From a virus, in the IMG/VR virus record IMGVR_UViG_3300038701_002266, positions 1-47,943 of that record: a DNA stretch of 47,943 nt. The stretch is one strand, 5' to 3'. Numbering within the stretch: the first letter of the stretch is position 1; every line of letters begins with the position of its first letter. Both the position numbers and the translations under genes were made by a program. This document shows positions 32,197 to 40,100 of the stretch, piece after piece. Under the pieces are notes generated by a model. It made no database searches. It had not been told where the DNA came from and saw only the letters and a list, made by a program, of their open reading frames with translations.

Positions 32197-32555
32197 TGGA
32201 CAACGAAGACACATGGACCGAAGGCGTGAAGCATGACAGCGGGAAGGACCGCTTTGAACTAGTCCCGCCGGAACCACTGTTCGCGCTGGCACGCGTGCTG
32301 ACGTTCGGCGCGCAGAAGTATGAAGACCGGAACTGGGAGAAGGGGATGTCGTGGGGGCGCTGCTTCGGTGCGTGTATGCGGCACCTGTGGGCGTGGTGGG
32401 GCGGACAAGGGAAGACGGCGAACAGCTTCCTGTTGGGCGACCTCGACGACGAGACAGGGTTCTCCCACCTATGGCACGCGATGTGCTGCCTGTCCTTCTT
32501 GATCGCGTACGAAGAACGCGGCGTCGGAACCGACGACCGTCACACAGGAGGCTGA
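32196..32555 (+). CDS. dATP/dGTP diphosphohydrolase-like protein (MazZ-type)
   Basis: 119 residues with the pattern GVKHDSGKDRFELVPPEPLF, given in part as KHDSGKDRFELVPPEPL, then VLTFGAQKYEDRNWEKG, RHLWAWW and DETGFSHLWHAMC. This is the all-alpha diphosphohydrolase domain of the MazZ family, in which Lys-Tyr-x-x-x-N-W and Glu/His residues bind the metal and purine dNTP. In phages with 2-aminoadenine DNA it works with PurZ to remove dATP or supply dGMP. No PurZ-like gene is present here, so pool control is the safer reading. It overlaps the polymerase stop by one base. Confidence 0.75.
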   Translation: MDNEDTWTEGVKHDSGKDRFELVPPEPLFALARVLTFGAQKYEDRNWEKGMSWGRCFGACMRHLWAWWGGQGKTANSFLLGDLDDETGFSHLWHAMCCLSFLIAYEERGVGTDDRHTGG

Positions 32556-32556
32556 T

Positions 32557-32955
32557 ATGCCACGTACTTACAAACCAATTTTATGCCTAGATTTCGACGG
32601 CGTTATTCACAGTTACTCGAGCGGATGGAAAGGCGCGACAAATATACCGGACGCGCCTGTACCGGGGGCAATGGACTTCATCGACAAGGCTGTGGATAAC
32701 TTTACAGTGAACATCTACTCCAGTAGATCAGGCCAGCGCGGTGGGGTTTCCGCCATGAAACACTGGCTGAAAGAGCACATGTCAGAGTTCTATGGCCCGG
32801 ATCGTACGCGGTTCGACGATGTGTACTACAGCATCGTGTTTCCCACTGAGAAACCTCCGGCTATGGTGGGGATCGACGACCGCGTTCTGACGTTCGACGG
32901 TACGTGGCCGTCTATGCGGTCGCTTTTTGAGTTCAAACCGTGGAACAAAAAATAA
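32557..32955 (+). CDS. HAD-family phosphatase
   Basis: 132 residues. LCLDFDGVIHSY near residues 9-20 carries the HAD DxD nucleophile pair, followed by YSSRSGQRGG (motif II Ser region) and an ending VGIDDRVLTFDG that provides the acidic motif. Compact phage HAD proteins of this size are usually nucleotide or polynucleotide 5-prime/3-prime phosphatases. Its place right after the diphosphohydrolase suggests nucleotide pool handling. Its last bases meet the convergent lysis genes, so the two arms end tail to tail. Confidence 0.75.
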   Translation: MPRTYKPILCLDFDGVIHSYSSGWKGATNIPDAPVPGAMDFIDKAVDNFTVNIYSSRSGQRGGVSAMKHWLKEHMSEFYGPDRTRFDDVYYSIVFPTEKPPAMVGIDDRVLTFDGTWPSMRSLFEFKPWNKK

Positions 32956-32987
32956 CTCAGCGCGGCCCCAGTACTGCTCGGGCCGCG
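32947..32987 (-). terminator. Terminator at the end of the late arm
   Basis: Stem CGCGGCCC/GGGCCGCG (32961-32968 with 32980-32987), 11-base loop, followed on the minus strand by a T-rich run (TTATTTTTT at about 32947-32955). It overlaps the last codons of the Rz1 gene and would end the 30-kb late transcript. For plus-strand transcripts the same hairpin has no T-run. Confidence 0.75.
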
Positions 32988-33271
32988 TCGTACGCTTCCA
33001 CTGCCACCTGCTTCTCACGGCCACACTCGAGCAACGCGTCGCCGAGACGACCTATCCTGTTCTCGTCGTCGCCTACGGTATAGCCGTTCACGGTCGCGAT
33101 GACCGAGGCGGGGTGAGCACAAGGATCGCTCACGTTCGCAGGCAGAGGATCAAGGCGAACCCCAGCGCCTCTGAAGCCGTCGCACCCCATCAGCACCAAC
33201 GCCGGGATGACCAGCGCCGGGAGCAGCGCGCGCCGCGTCTTCGAGTTCTCGTACGATGTCTTCTCTTGCAC
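32957..33271 (-). CDS. Rz1-like outer-membrane spanin
   Basis: 104 residues with a signal peptide after a short N-terminal extension, hydrophobic ALLPALVIPALVLMGC and a lipobox LMGC (Cys30), then a short periplasmic region with some Pro. The start lies inside the Rz gene in another frame, overlapping it by about 120 bases, which is the classic embedded or overlapping Rz/Rz1 arrangement. The lipoprotein would join with the inner-membrane Rz partner to fuse the membranes in the last step of lysis. It ends at the late terminator. Confidence 0.75.
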   Translation of the reverse strand: MQEKTSYENSKTRRALLPALVIPALVLMGCDGFRGAGVRLDPLPANVSDPCAHPASVIATVNGYTVGDDENRIGRLGDALLECGREKQVAVEAYDAARAVLGPR

Positions 33272-33482
33272 GTTTCACTTCCTCCAGTTCCGCAGCTTGC
33301 CGCGACAGGCGCTCGCCCAGATCGAACAGTTCCTGCTGCGTCTCTCTACGCTCTCGATCAGCGCGCGCCTCAGCGGCGCTGACCCCGGCGCTATACCCTT
33401 GCCAGCGACCGACGCCGTAGGCTGCGCCTGTGGCCAGCACAGCGGCTAACACCGCTGCGCCCAGTATCTGGATGCGAGGCAT
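33150..33482 (-). CDS. Rz-like inner-membrane spanin
   Basis: 110 residues from the ATG at 33482 (TAATG overlap with the endolysin stop). One N-terminal membrane span (ILGAAVLAAVLATGAAYGVG, residues 5-24), then a long periplasmic coiled coil (RADRERRETQQELFDLGERL onward to about residue 85), then a Gly/Pro-rich tail. Size and layout are those of i-spanins. It lies directly after the endolysin, with Rz1 overlapping its second half. Confidence 0.78.
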   Translation of the reverse strand: MPRIQILGAAVLAAVLATGAAYGVGRWQGYSAGVSAAEARADRERRETQQELFDLGERLSRQAAELEEVKRAREDIVRELEDAARAAPGAGHPGVGADGVRRLQRRWGSP

Positions 33483-33985
33483 TAGAGGTAGCCGTACAGT
33501 TCCCAGTGCGGGCCATCGTTGAAAGCACGCTTGCCTGCCTTCAACTTGCGCCGCACGTACTGCTCGACCAACGTCTCCGGGGGCACGTCCGCCACAGGGT
33601 TGATGTGTTGCCAGCAACCACCCCACCGTAGCTGCACGTTCTCCTCGACCGCCGCTGTGAACATCGCCTCCGCAATAACGTAGATCGCAGGCCAGTACCA
33701 GTGCACCTCGTTGTCCCCGTCGCCGTCGCTGTCGCGCCACGGCACCAGATCGGCGGCGTGCACGTATCCGTCGCGCTGTTCTTGATGCTTACTGATCCGG
33801 TTGTACCCGTCGAGCTTCGACGCGCCGCGCCGGAACAGCGCGTTCTGCTCGCGCGCCGTACGCTTGCCGTCGAAGATCGTGTAGTCCTGCTTAGTGATCG
33901 TGATAGCTTTGTTCAGCACCCGGATCAGATCGGGGTGCATCCCCTGCATTTCCGCGCGAGATCGCGCGCCGTACGAATAGCTCAT
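33482..33985 (-). CDS. Endolysin, M15-type L-alanyl-D-glutamate peptidase
   Basis: 167 residues from the ATG at 33985 (GGAAGGA site, ATGA overlap with the gene before). The M15 signature is present: FDGKRTAREQNALFRRGASK, then SKHQEQRDGYVHAADL (S-x-H-...-H-x-x-D zinc site), and GPHWEL with the third ligand and catalytic Glu/His region. It has no signal peptide, so it needs a holin to reach the cell wall. Upstream codons in the same frame belong to the membrane protein gene. Confidence 0.88.
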   Translation of the reverse strand: MSYSYGARSRAEMQGMHPDLIRVLNKAITITKQDYTIFDGKRTAREQNALFRRGASKLDGYNRISKHQEQRDGYVHAADLVPWRDSDGDGDNEVHWYWPAIYVIAEAMFTAAVEENVQLRWGGCWQHINPVADVPPETLVEQYVRRKLKAGKRAFNDGPHWELYGYL

Positions 33986-34359
33986 TGTTTCGATCCTTCC
34001 TCGTCGTCGCCGTGCATCCGACGCCACAGGCGGCGCGGGTAGAAGGCGACTGTAAAGATGTTGTACTTGCCTTGGTCTTCTTCCGGGATAAGCAGCGTCA
34101 TCCCGCGCAGCGCACGGTAGGCAGCGTACGCTGCGAAAGCGTTCCAGACCACGTTCGACGGATTGCCGAGGCCGAAGCCGTTGAACACGTCCCACCAGAC
34201 CGAGCGCGCCACGAACTGGAAAGCCATCCAGAAGATCGCCGCGCCGAGGTGGGCTGTCGCCTGCCCCCCCGTACGATACGAATAGTGACGAAAGGCAACC
34301 ATCACAAGGGTGCCAAGCAGCACCGCAGGAATACCTGTCATTTGGTTGATCTCAATCAT
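33982..34359 (-). CDS. Membrane protein in lysis cassette (holin candidate)
   Basis: 125 residues with three or four hydrophobic segments (about 9-24 GIPAVLLGTLVMVAF, 38-52 LGAAIFWMAFQFVA, 60-85 around VWNAFAAYAAYRAL and 88-93) and a basic C-terminus. It lies just before the endolysin and is co-translated with it, so a holin or pinholin function is plausible. It is longer than usual holins. The short one-span gene at 34519 is the competing candidate. Confidence 0.55.
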   Translation of the reverse strand: MIEINQMTGIPAVLLGTLVMVAFRHYSYRTGGQATAHLGAAIFWMAFQFVARSVWWDVFNGFGLGNPSNVVWNAFAAYAAYRALRGMTLLIPEEDQGKYNIFTVAFYPRRLWRRMHGDDEEGSKQ

Positions 34360-34516
34360 CTTGCAGTTCTTTCTTCTGGGGGGCGAAGTCGGCGAGCGCG
34401 CTATCTAGCCTGACGAGAAGTTGATCCAGTTTCTCCGCACCTTTATCTCGTGCCGCCAACGCCTTGTCGGCGCGCTCCTGTGCGTCCTTAGCGCCTTGTT
34501 TTACAAAAGGCCACAT
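34352..34516 (-). CDS. Small charged protein in lysis cassette, 54 aa
   Basis: MWPFVKQGAKDAQERADKAL opening, then a long amphipathic helix to the end (LDQLLVRLDSALADFA...). It is highly charged and has no membrane span. An AAAGGA site lies upstream. It overlaps the next gene by 8 bases. It could be a holin regulator (antiholin) or a small virion protein; the sequence does not decide. Confidence 0.5.
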   Translation of the reverse strand: MWPFVKQGAKDAQERADKALAARDKGAEKLDQLLVRLDSALADFAPQKKELQDD

Positions 34517-34518
34517 GC

Positions 34519-34740
34519 TCAATTGTCCTTTCTATCTTGCAAGATCATAAGGATACGTTCAATCGCTAAAACAACTTTAGCGTGCCGTGACGCGTCGTCA
34601 TCCGAGCGCGCGAACAGCTTGGCCACGTACTCGTCGCGGCTCCGCGTCAACTCTTTACGATCCCACAGAAGCCATAGGATAACCGCACCGGGCAGACCGT
34701 ACTCTGCCAAAAGAGGACCTATGGTTCCGAAAGCATCCAT
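34519..34740 (-). CDS. Single-span membrane protein, holin candidate (gp17.5-like position)
   Basis: 73 residues from the ATG at 34740, sharing a base with the tail fibre stop (TAATG). One membrane span (GLPGAVILWLLWD around 15-28) and a charged C-terminal helix. In T7 the holin gene 17.5 follows the tail fibre gene in the same way and is also a small single-span protein, so it is the best positional match for the holin. Confidence 0.55.
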   Translation of the reverse strand: MDAFGTIGPLLAEYGLPGAVILWLLWDRKELTRSRDEYVAKLFARSDDDASRHAKVVLAIERILMILQDRKDN

Positions 34741-37100
34741 TACTTGAGCACCCACCCTGTGTTACCAAAACCCGTAGCCTTGAACCAAAGTTCCGCCGTG
34801 CCGCCGGTATCGTACAAATAAAGTGAACCCCGCGCCGCAGCCACGTTCCCTTCTGGCGCGGTCGTGCCAGACGTCACCAACATATCGCCGCTGGTGCCGA
34901 ACTTGATCTCCCGGAACCAGCCGCGCCGGAAGCGGAAGTTGTTGCTGCCTACGTCCTTGGCGTTGGTTGTGTTTGGCCGGATGAACTCGGCGATCAGCGT
35001 TGCCTCAACCGCAAGCTGCTGCATCGTGGCGTTCCCCAGAACCAGAAGCTGCTTGAGGACACGGAAGAACGTGCTGTGCGTTTCGTGCACATCTTCGGGG
35101 CCGATGGCGACGGCGAACGGAAGGTGTTGCTCCACTCCGCCTTGGGACCACTGCCCGGAGTTGTCGACGCGCATCCGCACCGCGTCCCCTTCCAACATCC
35201 ATTTGACGGTTTGTTCTTCGTTCCCGCCCAGCCACTTCAGCGTCCACTGCGCGGAGTAGCTGCGCATCCAGACCACTTCGATGTCGACGTCCGTCTGCAG
35301 CGGCAGCGCCGTGTCGAGCACGTAGTTTCGCGCGTCCGACGCGCTAGCGACTGTGTAGTAGGTACCTCCCAGCTTGATCAGCACCTCGTCCACGCTACCG
35401 CTCACGTCCTCCGGCACACCGCCGGTGATCGTGAGGACCGTGCCGTCGCCGGAAATGTCGGCGACGCAGTCCCACGTATGCTGCGGCAGGATCGCCGTGT
35501 GGGACCAGTCAGCGTCCCACGAGATCGCTGTGCCGTCCCACTCCTCCACGGTGCAGCTTGCCGTGCTCGCCGCTGTGATCCGGCAGGACTTGCCGTTGAC
35601 CAAGACCCGCTTACCAACTTGGAAGAAGTCTGTGTTGAACGTACCCGCATCTCGCACGGTCATCGTGTTCGTACCTGACGTGCCTTCGACCAGCGCGAAC
35701 CGTGGATCGCCCACGAGCGTCGCGAGGATACTCTGTCCGGTCTGCGTCTCGGCCCGCATGAAGAAGTAGCTGTCGCATCCCTGATCGTTCAACGCGATGT
35801 GGTTCTCTATGCCACCCAGCCACACGCCACCTGCGCGCGCCACGCGAGTGGCACCGCCGCGCGTCTCTGACGTACCGGTCACAACCACGTTGCCCCATGT
35901 CTGAGGATTATATCCAGCTTCCTCATAGACCAGCTTGCCGGGGCCGTAGGTGACCGCGCCGGTGGGAGGCACGCCGACATAGCGGAACGTACCCTCTGGC
36001 AAGTAGACCGCCCCCGCCGCGAAGGCGTTGTCCAGTTCGGTCTTGTTGTCTGTCACACCATCGCCAACCGCGCCATAGTAGGTGGCCCACGCCGGTGTCT
36101 CAAACGCCAGCGCTGTCGCCTTCGCCCACGGGTTCGCCGGGTTTCCCAGTTCCACTGTATTTGTCACAGGCAACATCGCGCCGCCTTGGATGCGAACCTG
36201 CGCCGCGTTCGCCCCGCCAGTGGCAGGCGCGAACTGGATGTACCCTTCCTCTGTCGTTGCCGTGTTATCGAGGACGCCGATTTGCATGGAACCGTAGCCG
36301 GTCGACCCGCCGCCGTCGTCCAGCGCTGTGCCGCCGTACACGGAGACGACGCCGCTATCTTTGTCGGAGAAGGTAGTGACCCGCCCCGCGTCGCCCGCCA
36401 CGCCACGGAACAGCGCCGCCGCCGCGCCCGACACCGTCGCCAAGAAGGTCTTGCCTGTGATCATCTGCGCCCCGCTGGTGCCGACGATGGAGCCGCTGAC
36501 CGCTGCCAGTTCGTCTTCGACAGCCTGCAGGTCTACATCGAGCGTCGCTGTAAGCACCTCGAGCGCAACCACGCGCGGCGTCAGCGCCAGCGCGGTGTTC
36601 AGGTCCATCACTGTCGGGCCGACGACGACTGATCCACTCGGCCCACCCACGAGGATGTTGCCGTCTGTGATCTCCAGCAGCCCCGCCGTCTCCGTCACGG
36701 CCACCTTCGGCACGCGTGTCAGGAAACCTTCCAGCCGCCGGGCGACAGAAGTCAGCTTGTCGAAGGCGTTCTCCAGTTCGATCAAGCTGGTCGAACTCTG
36801 CGAGCGCAGCGGTCGATCTTGACTGGCGGGCACATCTGGCTCGATGATCAGCGACGCGCCTGTCGGCAGTAGCGCGCCCGACGCCAGCACGATCCGCCGC
36901 GTCGCCGGAGTGTTCTCGCCTGCGCCGACGACAGTATAGTCCGTCGTCAGCGTGAGCACCGTGGTGCTGTCGTCTGCGTTTGTACGGGTGACGACTAGAT
37001 CGCTGTCGTCATAAATCTTGAAGTCGTAGTCGAACTCCGTCGTCACGCCGTTGCCGTTGTAGGGTCCTGAGAAGAACGCCTCATTGCTTGGAATTGTCAT
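34740..37100 (-). CDS. Tail fibre, gp17-type N-terminus
   Basis: 786 residues. Residues 1-115 match the T7 gp17-type tail-attachment domain (FSGPYNGNGVTTEFDYDFKIY, given in part as GPYNGNGVTTEFDYDFKIY, then RSQSSTSLIELENAFDKLTS). A coiled-coil/triple-helix stem follows to about 210, then repeat-rich beta regions, a pectate-lyase-like opening YYGAVGDGVTDN at about 341-352 and a beta-rich C-terminus ending in a GNTGWVLK tip of a kind common in phage fibres. It is a trimeric receptor-binding fibre. It follows the giant ejection gene, as in T7. Confidence 0.85.
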   Translation of the reverse strand: MTIPSNEAFFSGPYNGNGVTTEFDYDFKIYDDSDLVVTRTNADDSTTVLTLTTDYTVVGAGENTPATRRIVLASGALLPTGASLIIEPDVPASQDRPLRSQSSTSLIELENAFDKLTSVARRLEGFLTRVPKVAVTETAGLLEITDGNILVGGPSGSVVVGPTVMDLNTALALTPRVVALEVLTATLDVDLQAVEDELAAVSGSIVGTSGAQMITGKTFLATVSGAAAALFRGVAGDAGRVTTFSDKDSGVVSVYGGTALDDGGGSTGYGSMQIGVLDNTATTEEGYIQFAPATGGANAAQVRIQGGAMLPVTNTVELGNPANPWAKATALAFETPAWATYYGAVGDGVTDNKTELDNAFAAGAVYLPEGTFRYVGVPPTGAVTYGPGKLVYEEAGYNPQTWGNVVVTGTSETRGGATRVARAGGVWLGGIENHIALNDQGCDSYFFMRAETQTGQSILATLVGDPRFALVEGTSGTNTMTVRDAGTFNTDFFQVGKRVLVNGKSCRITAASTASCTVEEWDGTAISWDADWSHTAILPQHTWDCVADISGDGTVLTITGGVPEDVSGSVDEVLIKLGGTYYTVASASDARNYVLDTALPLQTDVDIEVVWMRSYSAQWTLKWLGGNEEQTVKWMLEGDAVRMRVDNSGQWSQGGVEQHLPFAVAIGPEDVHETHSTFFRVLKQLLVLGNATMQQLAVEATLIAEFIRPNTTNAKDVGSNNFRFRRGWFREIKFGTSGDMLVTSGTTAPEGNVAAARGSLYLYDTGGTAELWFKATGFGNTGWVLK

Positions 37101-37107
37101 GTCAATC

Positions 37108-40100
37108 TCACCTGTTCGCGCCCATCAGAAACTCCACCGGAGAGATGTCTTCTCCGCTTTCCAACCTGTACCACGCATCTGCTGTCTTATTCAACTGCCC
37201 CGACGGTAACCCCGTCAGCACGCCCGCCGCGTTTGACACGGACTTGAGCAGCGCCGCGTCCACCTCACCCTGCTCCATTTGCAGCAGCGGTCGTGTGAAT
37301 GTGGAGATCACGGAACCGTACGCGCCCGCGTCAAAACCTGAGAGGCTGGACCCTAGATCGCGGATACCGGGGACCGTTGACATCATCGACAGCGCTGTCT
37401 CCCGCGCAAGGAACTTGCCCCACGTGTCGTCCGGGTCCTCTTCGCTGTCTGGCAACGTGCCTTTGATCATGTGGTAGGCGACCGCCTCCACCGTGAACAG
37501 GAGGATCAGATCGCTCGCCCCCTTCAGTGCTGCTGCAAGGCTTCTGACATTTGCTCCGTCGATGTCGCGGCGCGCCACGCCCACCACTTCGTACGCTATG
37601 TTCCCTTTCGCGAACATGTACGAACCCAGCGCAGTGAACAGGCGGATGAAGCCGTTCTGCCGTGTGTCGCGCGACGTGCTGCCGCGCTCGAAAGCGGAAC
37701 GATCCGTGATCACGCCCGATGCTTGCGCCCTCGCGACCATGCGATCCGCGTGTTTGCGCGCCTTGGCTTCGTCGTTGCCGAACTTCTGCAAACCTTGCCT
37801 GTACCCGGCGTACCACGTCGGCACGTCCACGCCGTAGAACTGCGCCTTCTGCATCGCGAAGAAGCCGACGCGCGCCAGTCCTTGCTGGAACCTCTGATAG
37901 TTCGACGCGGCTGGTCCGACGGAGATGTCGTTCAGGATGTCGTTCACGTCTCTGTTGAACGTGGTCTCACGTTCCGCCATGAACGGCGACATGGCCACCA
38001 CCTCTCTCGACGTTCGGATCGGATTGCTCAGATAGTCGCTGTACCCCAGCGCGAGGTTCTTGTGACCGACCACGACGGCGGACTGCGCCACACCTGTGAA
38101 CTGTAGCATCACTGTGCTGGCGTTGAACGCCAGCTTCGACAGTGTGAAGCCGTTCTTGGCGCGGAGAGCCAGCCGCCCCCACACGCCGCCGCCGCTGATC
38201 TGCCCGACCGCTGCGTCTTGCAGCCACACCTCCAGCGCCCGGTGATCTTGCAGCAAGCCTTTCCGCTCGAACGCGCCCCGCACGCGAGGGTCCTGTATCA
38301 CCCGCCACGCGTTGACCACCGGCTCAGAGAAGGCGAGATCATGGATCACTTGACCCACGTGCATGTGCATGACCTCGATCCCAAGCTGGAGCACACGTCC
38401 GCCAGAACCGTTCGCCCGCTCCTGTAGGTGGCCGTTCTTCGTCTGCGCCTTGCCGAAGCGACCGCCCCGCATGTTCTGCAGGATGTCCTCGAACTGCTCG
38501 TCGCCGACCACGCCTGACATATCGCCGTCGTAGCGGATCGGATAGTAGCCGCCGGGGTAGGTTCCGTACGGTGTCTCCACCTCCGACGCCTGTACCTTCT
38601 TCGGCGCGACGCCTGTGATCCGCCGCTCGCGCGCTTCGATCAAGGGCCAGAAGCTGTTGATGTAACCCCACGAGTTCTGCACGAACTGCCAGTCCCGCTC
38701 CGTAAGCTGCTGCTTGACGTACTCCACCTGCGATGCGTTGAAGCCGCGCCCGCTGTCTTTGTCCATCAGCCGGTTGAGGTTGTCCTCGTTGCCCATGTTC
38801 AAGGCGATGGAGATCAGGTCCCACTTACTGAAGCTGCCTTTGAGCACGTCGTGGCGTTTCTTGACGCCCATCTGCCGCTGCTCTTTCTTGGTGTATACGC
38901 CGTACAACTCCTCGAACTTGTCGAACGCTTTTTCGCGTTCGACCTGCGCCCAGTTCGCCGCGTCGTCCAAGTTCTCTTTGATGGCGTCGTACGCTTTGCC
39001 GCGCTCGAACCCGCCGAGCTTCCGAAGGATCGTGTCAGCGCTCAGCAACAGATTGGCGGTTTCGCGCACCCCGTCCTTCACCCGCTCGCCGCGCGTCTTC
39101 ACTCGGTTGCGTGAGGCGTCTTTCACGTTGGCGTCCATCTCGTCGACGATGCCTTCGACGACCTCTGTGAAGTCCCGCTCGTTCTGCGCGTCGCGCAGCT
39201 TCTGCTTCATCCGCGCCGTGTGCTCGATGTTGCGCAGGCTATCGTACACGCCCTCCAGTTCTGCCGTGGTCAGCGTCTTGTACGGTTTGCGCTGCGCCTC
39301 GTCGATCACGTGCTCCGGGATAGCCAGTTCGTTCTCACGTCCCTGCTCTTTCATCATCTCCATATAGGCGATCAGCCCCGCCCGTCGCTGCTCAGCTTTG
39401 GCCGTGGTCGACTTGCGGAAGTCGTACGACGTCAGGATGTCGTCAATAGCATCCAGATACTCACCGGCGAGGTTCTTGCGCACCGACTTCTTCTTGAGCG
39501 ACGCCGCCTTCTTCTCCGCCTTGGCCAGCATCTCGTCTGCCGCCTTGCTCTCCATGTAGAGCGCATTGTTCAGAAGCTGCTCGCGCTTCGCTTCGTACGC
39601 TGCGACGAGGTCCCCCTTCGCCACAAGCTGCTGGCTGCGCTCCGCCGCCCGTCGCTCGGCTGCGAGGTACTGCCCGCTGCGCACCGCTTTGCGTATCGGC
39701 ATGGTGCGGATCAGTCGCCGCGCGATCAGCCGCGCCTGCGCCCGCGTGGTCGCCTTGCCTTTCTTCGCCGTCTTGTTGAGCGCGCGCAGTTCCGCCGCGA
39801 TCAACTGCCCACGCTTCTCACCATGCAGCGCCTTGACCGCCTTCTCTTCGATGGTGCCGTCGACCAGCGGATCGCTCTCGTAGCGCTTGCGCATCTCGAC
39901 GCGGGTCAGGTTGTCGATCTCCTTCTCCGCGTTCGGCGACGTGCTGACGTCCTGCAACATCTCCGAGCCTGACTTGTAGCCGAACCAGCCAGCCACATCG
40001 TCTGCCGTCAGCGTCGTCTCTTTTGTCGTCAGCGGTCGTTTGCCACGTGGCAGTGCGTCGAGCACAGCCTGCCCGTAGTCGTCGATCACGCTCTGCCTGC

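Noticed and set aside
32196-32955. Complete 2-aminoadenine (Z) biosynthesis pathway
   Set aside because: The diphosphohydrolase is present but no PurZ (adenylosuccinate-synthase-like) gene occurs anywhere in the window.
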